DNA of 64,000 bases from contig CP109468.1 of assembly GCA_036227345.1 (NCBI GenBank), positions 5,332,001 through 5,396,000 on the forward strand. The letters are read 5' to 3'. Each line of letters opens with the position of its first letter. The stretch's first letter is position 1. The stretch is from Streptomyces sp. NBC_01463 (GTDB lineage: Bacteria; Actinomycetota; Actinomycetes; Streptomycetales; Streptomycetaceae). Position numbers and translations under genes: made by a program. Of the stretch, positions 8,771 through 17,475 are shown piece by piece. Below the pieces are notes generated by a model. The model did no database searches and was not told the origin of the DNA. It saw only the letters and a list, made by a program, of their open reading frames with translations.

Positions 8771-11700
8771 ATGAGCCTGCACGGTCTGCTGGATGTCGTC
8801 GTACATGACCCGGCGCTGTCCGAAGCGGTGAAGGCCGCCGGGGACGGCCACCGGATGCACATCGACCTGGTGGGTCCGCCCGCCGCCCGGCCCTTCGCCG
8901 TGGCCGCGCTCGCCCGGGACGCCGGCCGGACCGTGCTCGCCGTCACCGCGACCGGGCGCGAGGCCGAGGACCTGGCCGCCGCGCTGCGCACCCTGCTGCC
9001 ACCGGACACGATCGCGGAGTTCCCGTCCTGGGAGACGCTGCCGCACGAGCGGCTCTCGCCCCGCTCCGACACCGTGGGCCGCCGGCTGGCCGTGCTGCGG
9101 CGCCTGGCGCACCCGCGGCAGGACGACCCCGAGACCGGGCCGGTCTCCGTCGTCGTCGCGCCGATCCGTTCCGTGCTTCAGCCGCAGGTCAAGGGGCTCG
9201 GCGACCTGGAGCCCGTGGCGCTGCGGATCGGGCAGAGCGCGGACCTCGGCAGGACCGTCGAGGCGCTCGCGGCAGCCGCGTACTCCCGGGTCGAACTGGT
9301 CGAGAAGCGCGGCGAGTTCGCCGTCCGCGGCGGCATCCTGGACGTCTTCCCGCCGACCGAGGAGCACCCGCTGCGGGTGGAGTTCTGGGGCGACGACGTC
9401 GAGGAGATCCGCTACTTCAAGATCGCCGACCAGCGGTCGCTGGAGATCGCCGAGCACGGGCTGTGGGCGCCGCCCTGCCGCGAGCTGCTGCTGACCGACG
9501 ACGTCCGCGAGCGGGCCGCCGCACTCGCCGAGGCCCACCCCGAGCTGGGCGAACTCCTCAACAAGATCGCCGAGGGCATCGCGGTCGAGGGCATGGAGTC
9601 CCTCGCCCCGGTCCTCGTCGACGACATGGAACTGCTGATCGACGTCCTGCCCAAGGGGTCCATGGCCGTGGTCTGCGACCCCGAGCGGGTCCGTACCCGG
9701 GCCGCCGACCTGGTCGCCACCAGCCAGGAGTTCCTGGAGGCGTCCTGGGCGGCCACCGCAGGCGGCGGCGAGGCCCCGATCGACGTCGGCGCGGCCTCGC
9801 TGCGCGGCATCGCGGACGTCCGCGACCACGCGCGCGAGCTGGAGATGATGTGGTGGTCGGTATCCCCGTTCGCCGCGGACGAGGAGCTCGACGACGACAC
9901 CCTCAAGCTCCGGATGCACGCCCCGGAGGCGTACCGCGGCGACACCGCCCGCGCGCTCGCCGACACCAAGGGCTGGCTGTCCGACGGCTGGCGCACGGTG
10001 TACGTCACCGAGGGCCAGGGGCTCGCCTCCCGCACCGTCGAGGTGCTGAGCGGTGAAGGCATCCCGGCCCGGCTCGACGCGGACCTCGGCGAGATCTCCC
10101 CGTCCCTCGTCCACGTCTCCTGCGGCGCCATCGACCACGGCTTCGTCGACGCGGAGCTGAAGCTCGCCGTCCTCACCGAGACCGACCTCACCGGCCAGCG
10201 CACCGCCACCAAGGACCTGGGCCGGATGCCGGCCCGCCGCAGGAAGACCATCGACCCGCTGACGCTGGAGACGGGCGACTACATCGTCCACGAGCAGCAC
10301 GGCGTGGGCCGCTACATCGAGATGGTGCAGCGCACGGTGCAGGGCGCCACCCGCGAGTACCTCCTCGTCGAGTACGCCCCCGCCAAGCGCGGCCAGCCCG
10401 GCGACCGGCTGTACATCCCGACCGACCAGCTGGAACAGGTCACCAAGTACGTCGGCGGCGAGGCCCCCACCCTGCACCGGCTCGGCGGCGCCGACTGGAC
10501 GAAGACGAAGGCGCGCGCCAAGAAGGCCGTCAAGGAGATCGCCGCCGACCTGATCAAGCTCTACTCGGCCCGGATGGCGGCCCCCGGCCACGTCTTCGGC
10601 CCGGACACCCCCTGGCAGCGCGAACTGGAGGACGCCTTCCCGTACGCGGAGACGCCCGACCAGCTCACCACCATCGCCGAGGTCAAGGAGGACATGGAGA
10701 AGTCCGTCCCCATGGACCGGCTGATCTGCGGCGACGTCGGCTACGGCAAGACGGAGATCGCGGTCCGGGCGGCCTTCAAGGCGGTCCAGGACGGCAAGCA
10801 GGTCGCCGTCCTGGTCCCCACGACGCTCCTCGTCCAGCAGCACTTCGGCACGTTCACCGAGCGCTACTCCCAGTTCCCCGTCAACGTACGGGCGCTGAGC
10901 CGCTTCCAGTCCGAGTCCGAGTCGAAGGCGACGATCGAGGGCCTGCGCGAGGGCTCCGTCGACCTGGTCATCGGCACCCACCGCCTCTTCTCCTCCGAGA
11001 CGAAGTTCAAGGACCTGGGCCTGGTCATCGTCGACGAGGAACAGCGCTTCGGCGTCGAGCACAAGGAGCAGCTGAAGAAGCTCCGCGCCAACGTGGACGT
11101 CCTCACCATGTCCGCGACGCCCATCCCCCGTACGCTCGAAATGGCGGTCACCGGCATCCGCGAGATGTCGACCATCACCACCCCGCCCGAGGAGCGCCAC
11201 CCGGTCCTCACCTTCGTCGGACCGTACGAGGAGAAGCAGATCGGCGCGGCCATCCGCCGCGAACTGCTCCGCGAGGGCCAGGCGTTCTACATCCACAACC
11301 GCGTCGAGTCGATCGACCGCGCCGCCGCCCGCCTGCGCGAGATCGTCCCGGAGGCCCGGATCGCGACCGCCCACGGCCAGATGTCCGAACAGGCCCTGGA
11401 ACAGGTCGTGGTGGACTTCTGGGAGAAGAAGTTCGACGTGCTGGTCTCCACCACGATCGTCGAGTCCGGCATCGACATCTCCAACGCCAACACCCTGATC
11501 GTGGAGCGCGGCGACAACTTCGGCCTCTCCCAGCTCCACCAGCTGCGCGGCCGCGTCGGCCGCGGCCGCGACCGCGGCTACGCCTACTTCCTCTACCCGC
11601 CGGAGAAGCCGCTCACCGAGACCGCGCACGAACGCCTCGCCACGATCGCCCAGCACACCGAGATGGGCGCCGGCATGTACGTCGCCATGAAGGACCTGGA

Positions 11701-12301
11701 GATCCGCGGCGCGGGCAACCTCCTGGGCGGCGAGCAGTCCGGTCACATCGCGGGCGTCGGCTTCGACCTCTACGTGCGCATGGTCGGCGAGGCGGTCGCG
11801 GACTACCGGGCCTCCCTCGAAGGCGGCGTCGAGGAGGAGCCGCCGCTGGAGGTCAAGATCGAGCTCCCGGTCGACGCGCACGTCCCGCACGACTACGCCC
11901 CCGGCGAGCGGCTGCGCCTCCAGGCCTACCGCTCCATCGCCTCGGCCTCGTCGGAGGAGGACATCAGGGCGGTCCGCGAGGAGCTCACCGACCGCTACGG
12001 CAAGCTTCCGGAGCCGGTCGAGAACCTCCTCCTGGTGGCCGGTCTGCGCATGCTGGCCCGCGCCTGCGGCGTCGGCGACATCGTGCTCCAGGGGTCGAAC
12101 ATCCGCTTCGCGCCGGTGGAGCTGCGCGAGTCGCAGGAGCTGCGTCTGAAGCGCCTGTACCCGAAGACGATCATCAAGCCCGCTCTGCACCAGATCCTGG
12201 TGCCCCGGCCCACCGGCGGCAGGATCGGCGGAAAGCCGGTCGTGGGACGCGAACTGCTGTCCTGGACGGGGGAGTTCCTGACGACGATCCTCGGGTCGTG
12301 A
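8771..12301 (+). CDS. mfd: Transcription-repair coupling factor Mfd
   Basis: This 1176-aa ATPase removes RNA polymerase stalled at DNA lesions and recruits UvrA. An N-terminal UvrB-homologous region comes first. The RNAP-interaction (CarD-like) domain begins near DYIVHEQHGVGRY. The RecG-like helicase core carries Walker A GDVGYGKTEIA (about 655), DEEQRFG (about 755), motif III TMSATPIPRT, motif V TTIVESGIDISNANTLI and motif VI QLRGRVGRGRDRGYAYF. The TRCF domain follows. ATG 8771 opens MSLHGLLDVVVHDPALS, the family's usual N terminus; the frame is open further upstream without homology. Confidence 0.98.
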   Translation: MSLHGLLDVVVHDPALSEAVKAAGDGHRMHIDLVGPPAARPFAVAALARDAGRTVLAVTATGREAEDLAAALRTLLPPDTIAEFPSWETLPHERLSPRSDTVGRRLAVLRRLAHPRQDDPETGPVSVVVAPIRSVLQPQVKGLGDLEPVALRIGQSADLGRTVEALAAAAYSRVELVEKRGEFAVRGGILDVFPPTEEHPLRVEFWGDDVEEIRYFKIADQRSLEIAEHGLWAPPCRELLLTDDVRERAAALAEAHPELGELLNKIAEGIAVEGMESLAPVLVDDMELLIDVLPKGSMAVVCDPERVRTRAADLVATSQEFLEASWAATAGGGEAPIDVGAASLRGIADVRDHARELEMMWWSVSPFAADEELDDDTLKLRMHAPEAYRGDTARALADTKGWLSDGWRTVYVTEGQGLASRTVEVLSGEGIPARLDADLGEISPSLVHVSCGAIDHGFVDAELKLAVLTETDLTGQRTATKDLGRMPARRRKTIDPLTLETGDYIVHEQHGVGRYIEMVQRTVQGATREYLLVEYAPAKRGQPGDRLYIPTDQLEQVTKYVGGEAPTLHRLGGADWTKTKARAKKAVKEIAADLIKLYSARMAAPGHVFGPDTPWQRELEDAFPYAETPDQLTTIAEVKEDMEKSVPMDRLICGDVGYGKTEIAVRAAFKAVQDGKQVAVLVPTTLLVQQHFGTFTERYSQFPVNVRALSRFQSESESKATIEGLREGSVDLVIGTHRLFSSETKFKDLGLVIVDEEQRFGVEHKEQLKKLRANVDVLTMSATPIPRTLEMAVTGIREMSTITTPPEERHPVLTFVGPYEEKQIGAAIRRELLREGQAFYIHNRVESIDRAAARLREIVPEARIATAHGQMSEQALEQVVVDFWEKKFDVLVSTTIVESGIDISNANTLIVERGDNFGLSQLHQLRGRVGRGRDRGYAYFLYPPEKPLTETAHERLATIAQHTEMGAGMYVAMKDLEIRGAGNLLGGEQSGHIAGVGFDLYVRMVGEAVADYRASLEGGVEEEPPLEVKIELPVDAHVPHDYAPGERLRLQAYRSIASASSEEDIRAVREELTDRYGKLPEPVENLLLVAGLRMLARACGVGDIVLQGSNIRFAPVELRESQELRLKRLYPKTIIKPALHQILVPRPTGGRIGGKPVVGRELLSWTGEFLTTILGS

Positions 12302-12329
12302 GCGGACGGCCGCCGCGGAGTCCAGGAAC

Positions 12330-12370
12330 GTGAGAGTTGACTCTCACGAATTGTGAGAGCATGCTCTCAC
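12330..12370. promoter_or_regulatory. Paired operator dyads overlapping the promoter of the ArsR-like/MFS operon
   Basis: Two near-identical dyads occur in tandem: GTGAGAGTTGACTCTCAC (12330-12347) and the perfect palindrome GTGAGAGCATGCTCTCAC (12353-12370). The first contains a -35-like TTGACT (12337-12342). The second ends 3 bp before the ATG at 12374, so transcription may be leaderless and self-repressed. Such AT-poor 8-bp-arm dyads fit a winged-helix dimer. Confidence 0.7.
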
Positions 12371-12373
12371 GTC

Positions 12374-13024
12374 ATGGACTCCAGTAATCGCCTGGGCGAT
12401 ATCGAGATCACCGATCCGCAGGCGATGCGCGCCCTGGCGCATCCCGTACGGCTGGCGATCCTCGACCACCTGCGCCGGAACGGGCCGGCGACCGCGACCG
12501 AGCTCGCCCCGGACGTGGGGGCGACGCCCTCGGTGACCAGCTGGCACCTGCGCCATCTGGCGGGCTTCGGCCTGGTCCGGGACAGCGAGCCCGGACCGGA
12601 CCGCCGCCGCAGGCGGTGGGAGGCGGTGGCGCGCGGCTTCCGGTTCGAGGAGCCGCGGGACCCGGCGGACGAGGAGGGCCGGACGGCCGCGCGGGAGCTC
12701 TCGCGGCAGATGTTCCTGCGCTACGCGGACGCCCCGGCCCACTGGGCCGCCGAGGTCGAACCCGGGCTCGACCCGGCCTGGCGCAGGTCCGCCGGGCTGG
12801 CCCACACCCGCGTCATGGTCTCCGCCGAGGAACTCGCGGCCATCGAGGACGGGATCGAGCGCGTCCTCGCGCCGTACGTCACCCGGGACCCGGCCGACCG
12901 CCCCGCCGGCAGCCGCGGCGTCCGGCTGATGCGCTACGTCCTGCCGGAGGGCGACGGGGGGCAGCGGGACGGACGGGACGAGGAGCCGGGCGGGGAGCGG
13001 GAGCGGGCGGGGCGGTCCTCGTGA
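12374..13024 (+). CDS. ArsR-like winged-helix transcriptional repressor
   Basis: This 216-aa protein has an N-terminal winged-helix domain (residues about 14-90): MRALAHPVRLAILDHLRRNGPATATELA, then the recognition helix SVTSWHLRHLAGFGLV. The rest is a helical, charged region with no visible metal-binding cysteines, so it resembles the non-metal HTH_20 group of ArsR-like regulators. ATG 12374 is preferred because the promoter dyads end just before it; GTG 12353 lies inside the operator. The stop overlaps the MFS start (GTGA), so it probably controls its own operon and the exporter. The effector is unknown. Confidence 0.85.
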   Translation: MDSSNRLGDIEITDPQAMRALAHPVRLAILDHLRRNGPATATELAPDVGATPSVTSWHLRHLAGFGLVRDSEPGPDRRRRRWEAVARGFRFEEPRDPADEEGRTAARELSRQMFLRYADAPAHWAAEVEPGLDPAWRRSAGLAHTRVMVSAEELAAIEDGIERVLAPYVTRDPADRPAGSRGVRLMRYVLPEGDGGQRDGRDEEPGGERERAGRSS

Positions 13025-14352
13025 CCGGCCGGGAGGGCGACATACCCCCTGCCGCATCGCTGTGGCGGGACGGGCGCTTCTCCCGCTTCTGGGCGGGCCA
13101 TTCGGTCTCGCAGTTCGGCGACCGGATCACCGAGCTGGCCCTGCCCCTGATCGCGGTCGGCGCGCTGAACGCCTCGGCCAACCAAGTCGCCTGGCTGACC
13201 GCACTGGTCTGGACGCCCAACCTGCTCGCGATCCTGCTGGGAGCCTGGGTCGACCAGCGGCCCCGCAAGCGTCGGCTGATGATCATCGCCGACCTCGTGC
13301 GCGCCGCCGTGCTGCTGAGCCTGCCGGCGGCCTACGCGCTGGGCACGGTGACGCTCACGCATCTGTACGCCGTGGCGATCCTGACGGGCGCCGCCGGAGT
13401 GCTGTTCAACACCGCCTATCCGCCGTTCTTCGTGCGCCTGGTGCCGCGCGCCTCCTTCGTGGACGCGAACAGCAAGCTCAGCGCCAGCCGTTCGGTCTCC
13501 CAGGTGGCGGGCCCCGCGATCGGCGGCGCGCTGATCCAGGCCCTCACCGCACCGGTGGCCGTCGTGGTGGACGCCCTGACCTTCCTGGTGTCAGCGGTCC
13601 TGATCGGCCGGGTCGGGGTCGACGAACCGACGGCTGCCACGGCCGACCCGGCCGCGCCGTCCCTGGCCCGACGTGCCCGGGAGGGCCTGGTCTTCGTCGT
13701 ACGCCACCCGGTGCTGCGGGCCACGCTCGGCTGCGCGGCCACCGTCAACTTCTTCACCTTCGTCGCGGGCAGCGGGCTGATCGTGCTCTTCGCCAGCCGG
13801 GGCCTCGGGCTGTCCGCGGGGGTGATCGGCGCCGCGCTGGGGGCCGGTGCTACCGGCGCCCTGCTCGGCGCGGTGTGCGCACCCGCGCTCTCGCGGCGGC
13901 TCGGTGTCGGGCGGAGCATCGTGGCGGGCGCCGTGCTGTTCCCCGCCCCGATCGCGCTCGCCGCCGCCGCGGGCGGTCCGCTCTGGCTCCGCGCCGGGGC
14001 GCTGGCCGCGGCCGAGTTCCTCTCCGGCTTCGGCGTCATGCTGTTCGACGTCAACCTCAACTCGCTCCAGGCGTCGGTCATCCCGGACGGCATGCGCAGC
14101 CGCGTCGCGGGCGCGTACAGCACGGTCAACTACGGGATGCGGCCCGCCGGCGCCGTCGTCGGAGGCCTGCTCGCCACGTTCCTCGGACTGCGCGGGACCC
14201 TGCTCATCGCCGCGGTCGGCGGAGCGCTGTCCGTGCTGTGGCTCCTGCCGTCACCGGTGCCCCGCATCCGCTCCCTGGCCCCGGCCGGCACCGCGGACAG
14301 GGCGGGAGGCGCGGAGGATGCGGACGACGGCAAGCGGCCGGTACGCGGATGA
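13021..14352 (+). CDS. MFS transporter (MFS_3, EntS-like exporter)
   Basis: This 443-aa protein has about 12 hydrophobic segments. The opening SLWRDGRFSRFWAGHSVSQFGDRITELALPLIA is the hallmark of the EntS/MFS_3 group of exporters for siderophores and macrolide-like compounds. Other family features are VDQRPRKRRLMIIADLVRA (loop 2-3) and ANSKLSASRSVSQVAGPAIGG. GTG 13021 overlaps the repressor stop, so the two are translationally coupled and probably form a self-regulated efflux unit. The C-terminal tail is hydrophilic. The substrate is not predictable from sequence. Confidence 0.88.
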   Translation: MTGREGDIPPAASLWRDGRFSRFWAGHSVSQFGDRITELALPLIAVGALNASANQVAWLTALVWTPNLLAILLGAWVDQRPRKRRLMIIADLVRAAVLLSLPAAYALGTVTLTHLYAVAILTGAAGVLFNTAYPPFFVRLVPRASFVDANSKLSASRSVSQVAGPAIGGALIQALTAPVAVVVDALTFLVSAVLIGRVGVDEPTAATADPAAPSLARRAREGLVFVVRHPVLRATLGCAATVNFFTFVAGSGLIVLFASRGLGLSAGVIGAALGAGATGALLGAVCAPALSRRLGVGRSIVAGAVLFPAPIALAAAAGGPLWLRAGALAAAEFLSGFGVMLFDVNLNSLQASVIPDGMRSRVAGAYSTVNYGMRPAGAVVGGLLATFLGLRGTLLIAAVGGALSVLWLLPSPVPRIRSLAPAGTADRAGGAEDADDGKRPVRG

Positions 14353-14358
14353 GCGGAC

Positions 14359-14402
14359 GGGTGCCCCGGACGGGCGGCCGCGGGCCGCTGTCCGGGGCAC
14401 CC
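14359..14402. terminator. Bidirectional hairpin terminator
   Basis: GGGTGCCCCGGAC (14359-14371) pairs perfectly with GTCCGGGGCACCC (14390-14402). It separates the MFS gene (+) from the convergent hydrolase gene (-). Confidence 0.75.
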
Positions 14403-14409
14403 GCGCGGA

Positions 14410-15711
14410 TCAGAGAATGCGCAGATCCAGCGCCCGGGCCATCGCCCGGTAGCCCGCGTCGTTCGGGTGCAGACGGTCGCCCGAGTCGTAGGCCGGGGCG
14501 ATGCTGTCCGGGTCGCCCGGGTCGGCCACCGCACGGTCCAGGTCGACCACCGCGTCGTACGCGCCGGAGGTGCGGATCCAGTCGTTGACCGCGTCGCGCT
14601 TCGCCTCGTTGACGGCGCTGTCGTAGAACGAGCCCTTGATGGGTGTCAGCGTCGCACCTACCGCCTTGATGCCCCGTGCGTGGGCCTGACGGATCAACGA
14701 CCGGTGCCCGGCGATCAGTTGAGCGACGGACACCTCCGGGGTGGGGGTGCCGACGCCGCCCGCGCCGCTCGCCCCGATGTCGTTGATGCCTTCCAGCACG
14801 ATGACCGTGCCCACGCCCGGCTCGTCGAGCACGTCCTTCGCGAACCGGGTCACGCCCTTCTCCCCGGCCCAGTCCGTGTCGTTGGTGACCTGGTTGCCGC
14901 CGATCCCGTGGTTGAGGACGCTGCGCGGATGCCCGGTGGCCGCGAAGCGCTCCGCCAGTTCGTCGGGATAGCGGCTGTCGGTGTCCGGGGTGGATCCGAC
15001 GCCGTCGGTGATGGAGTCGCCGAAGGCCACCACCCCGTTCCGGCGCGGGGCGCCGCCGCCGACCTCGACGCCGGTGAGGTAGTACCAGGACTCGCTGGTC
15101 TCCGTGAACGCGGCGCCGCCGCGGTCGGCCCGGTGATCGCCCCGGGCCCGGTAGCTCGTGGCCGACGACATCATGTGGAAGGTGGCGGGACCGGTCGGCG
15201 CGGCGAGATACAGCGTGACGGTCAGCGACTCCAGGGCCCCGGTCCGGTACGCCAGCGCGTCACTGGTCGCGTCGGCGCCCGCCGGGACGGTCGTCGAGCG
15301 GCTGCCGCCGAAGGACAGCTGCCGCACCGAACCCTTCTCGACCGACGCCCCGGCGTCCGTGCGGGCCACCGTCGCTCCGGTGATCCGCAGCGGGCCGGTG
15401 CCGTAGCGGTTGGACAGTTCGACACGGGCCCGGGTGCCGCCGGTGCTGACCCGGATCACCTGGCGGACCGTCTGGTCCGCGAAGCCCTGTCGCGACCAGT
15501 TCGGCGTGAAGATCTCGGTCGGTGCCTGCGGCGAGGCCGCCCAGCCGCCCTGCCAGCCCCCGTGGCCGGTCCCGGGCGCGGTGCCGTGCCCGGCCGAGGC
15601 GGCGTGCGCGGGCGTGCCGGTGACGTCTGCGCCGACGACCGGCAGCGCCACCAGTGTCAGTGCCGATAACAGTGCGACACCCGCACGCCGGGTCGCGTTC
15701 GTGGTTCTCAT
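14410..15711 (-). CDS. Secreted SGNH/GDSL-family hydrolase (esterase/lipase)
   Basis: This 433-aa protein has an N-terminal Sec signal peptide (MRTTNATRR, then a hydrophobic core, cleavage probably near AHA-ASA at about 40). After a beta-rich N-terminal region, the catalytic SGNH blocks appear in order: block I AFGDSITDGVGS with the Ser nucleophile, block II NHGIGGN, block III EGINDIG, and block V DRLHPNDAGY with Asp and His. It should hydrolyse extracellular esters, perhaps acetylated carbohydrate or lipid. ATG 15711 follows GAGGGTGG at normal spacing. It is a single-gene unit. Confidence 0.9.
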   Translation of the reverse strand: MRTTNATRRAGVALLSALTLVALPVVGADVTGTPAHAASAGHGTAPGTGHGGWQGGWAASPQAPTEIFTPNWSRQGFADQTVRQVIRVSTGGTRARVELSNRYGTGPLRITGATVARTDAGASVEKGSVRQLSFGGSRSTTVPAGADATSDALAYRTGALESLTVTLYLAAPTGPATFHMMSSATSYRARGDHRADRGGAAFTETSESWYYLTGVEVGGGAPRRNGVVAFGDSITDGVGSTPDTDSRYPDELAERFAATGHPRSVLNHGIGGNQVTNDTDWAGEKGVTRFAKDVLDEPGVGTVIVLEGINDIGASGAGGVGTPTPEVSVAQLIAGHRSLIRQAHARGIKAVGATLTPIKGSFYDSAVNEAKRDAVNDWIRTSGAYDAVVDLDRAVADPGDPDSIAPAYDSGDRLHPNDAGYRAMARALDLRIL

Positions 15712-15810
15712 GGTTCCCACCCTCGTTGTCCTGGATGCCTGTTCCGTGGATCACGTGCGCACGACATGGCCAATCACGCGGATGCCCCGGCTATTCCCGC
15801 CGGGTGGGCG

Positions 15811-16386
15811 TCAGTTGGGCCCGGTCGCTGTGAAGATCAGCGCGGCGAGGGCCCGGAACACCTCCTCCGGATCCCGGCCCCCCACCGCCTCGTTGAGGTT
15901 GCCGCTGAGCAGCAGACCGGCGAAGCCGTGGGCCAGGGACCAGGCGGCCACGCCCGCGAGCCGGGGGTCGTCGCCGCGTCCGGCGTCGGGGAGCCGGGCG
16001 ACTCCCGCGCGCAGTTCCCCCGACGCCCGGTCCTTCGCTGCGAGCAGCTCCGGGTCGTCGGCGCGGTACAGGTCCGGCTGGAACATCACCTGGAAGTGGG
16101 CGGGGTGCTCGGTGGCGAACCGTACGTACCGCACGCCCCGCTCCCGCAGGTCCGGCGCGTCGGCGAGAGCGTCGGCGAAGAGCCCGTAGCCCTCGGTGGC
16201 GATGGCGGTGAGCAGACCCGTGCGGTCCTTGAAGTGGTGGGCGGGCGCGGCGTGGGAGACGCCGGCCCGGCGGGCCAGATCGCGCAGGCTGAGCGCGGCG
16301 GGGCCCTCGGTGCGGATGACGTCGAGCGCGGCGGAGAGGACGGCCCGCCGCAGATCGCCGTGGTGGTAGGTGCGGTCGCTGCTCAT
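15811..16386 (-). CDS. TetR-family transcriptional regulator
   Basis: This 191-aa protein has an N-terminal TetR HTH (residues about 7-55): DLRRAVLSAALDVIRTEGPAALSLRDLARRAGVSHAAPAHHFKDRTGLLTAIATEGY. The C-terminal region is the all-helical ligand and dimerisation domain (WHG-like; HFQVMFQPDLY is typical). It is divergent from the SCO6745-family gene at 16502 and likely represses it, because a 21-bp perfect palindrome lies between them. The ligand is unknown. ATG 16386 is chosen because AGGGTG precedes it; GTG 16395 is an alternative. Confidence 0.9.
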   Translation of the reverse strand: MSSDRTYHHGDLRRAVLSAALDVIRTEGPAALSLRDLARRAGVSHAAPAHHFKDRTGLLTAIATEGYGLFADALADAPDLRERGVRYVRFATEHPAHFQVMFQPDLYRADDPELLAAKDRASGELRAGVARLPDAGRGDDPRLAGVAAWSLAHGFAGLLLSGNLNEAVGGRDPEEVFRALAALIFTATGPN

Positions 16387-16457
16387 GAACAGCACCCTAC
16401 GCAGAATCTAGTCATTGACAAGTTCGCGGGGTGGGGTGCACTCTGGCGGCCGAGGGA

Positions 16458-16478
16458 TATCTAGTCAGTGACTAGATA
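16458..16478. promoter_or_regulatory. Palindromic TetR operator
   Basis: A perfect 21-bp palindrome has the core CTAGTCAGTGACTAG (16461-16475), flanked by TAT/ATA. A degenerate second copy, TCTAGTCATTGAC, starts at 16407 next to the TetR gene. The pair is placed to control both divergent genes. Confidence 0.75.
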
Positions 16479-16501
16479 GAGGCGCTGCGGAAGGCGGAGA
16501 C

Positions 16502-17368
16502 ATGTCCGAAGAGCTGGGTCGCGTACGGCAGATGTGGCACCTGCTGGAGCCCCTGCACGCTGTTCTCTACTACGCGCCGGAGGCCTTCGAGGAGGCGGCG
16601 GCGCTCGGATACGAGGTCGGCGAGCGGTGGCCGAGCTACTTCGCCTGGCGGGCGGCGCCGCTCGGGGAGGCCGGGGCCGACCGGGTCGCGGAGACGTTCT
16701 ACAGCTTCAGCCCGCGGATGGTGGGTGCGTACGTCCCCGCCGGCTGGGCCGTCGCCTCGCCGGGGGCGGTCCTGGCCGCCCGGACGCGAGCGGTCGACCG
16801 GGCGTACCGGACCGTGCTGGGGGAGGCGGTCGCCGCTCCGGGGACGGCCGAGGCGGCCGCGCTCCTGCGGCGCGTCGCGGAGGCGGCCGACACGACGGGC
16901 CGTCGGCTCGCCGCGGCCAACGCCGCACTGCCCTGGCCGGACGCGCCGCACCTCGCGCTCTGGCAGGCGGCGACCGTCCTGCGGGAACACCGGGGCGACG
17001 GCCATCTCGCGGCGCTCGCCCGCGCGGAGCTCGACCCGGTCGAGGCGCTGGTCTCGTTCGCCGCCGTCGGCGCGGCGCGCCCTGAGGTGTTCGCGAGCCG
17101 GGGATGGGGCGACGAGGAATGGTCGAACGCCCGCGAACGGCTGCTGAAGCGCGGGCTGTTGGCGGACGACGGTACGGCGACGGACGCGGGCCGGGCGCTG
17201 CGCGCCGAGGTCGAGCGCGGGACCGACGAGGCGGCGGCCGCCCCGTGGCGGGTGCTCGGCGACGCGGAGCGGGAGCGGCTCGTGGAACTGCTCGGCCCGT
17301 TGTGGGTGGCGGCGATCGGCTCCGGGCTGCTGCCGTCGGAGACGACGCTGGGCATCGGGAAGGTGTGA
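16502..17368 (+). CDS. SCO6745-family protein (helical, HTH-like)
   Basis: This 288-aa soluble protein is recognised as a member of the actinobacterial SCO6745 family: the N terminus MWHLLEPLHAVLYYAPEAFEEAAALGY and the middle FYSFSPRMVGAYVPAGWAVASP are family hallmarks. Its C-terminal third (about 195-280) reads like a winged-helix fold. The function of this family is not established. It is driven from the divergent TetR promoter, and a 21-bp palindrome ends 24 bp before the ATG. The natural inference is a small TetR-controlled response unit. Confidence 0.75.
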   Translation: MSEELGRVRQMWHLLEPLHAVLYYAPEAFEEAAALGYEVGERWPSYFAWRAAPLGEAGADRVAETFYSFSPRMVGAYVPAGWAVASPGAVLAARTRAVDRAYRTVLGEAVAAPGTAEAAALLRRVAEAADTTGRRLAAANAALPWPDAPHLALWQAATVLREHRGDGHLAALARAELDPVEALVSFAAVGAARPEVFASRGWGDEEWSNARERLLKRGLLADDGTATDAGRALRAEVERGTDEAAAAPWRVLGDAERERLVELLGPLWVAAIGSGLLPSETTLGIGKV

Positions 17369-17475
17369 TTCGAGCCGCATCGGGGTGAAGGCGGGCCATG
17401 AACGCGTCCTGACGGGGAACACGTCCGTAGGATTCCCGGGTTGGTTCGGCTTTCTCCCCGTCAGGACGGCTTCGA

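Noticed and set aside
8750..12190. 1146-codon - strand frame opposite mfd
   Set aside because: It is an antisense shadow with Val/Asp/Gly/Arg-rich composition and no motifs.
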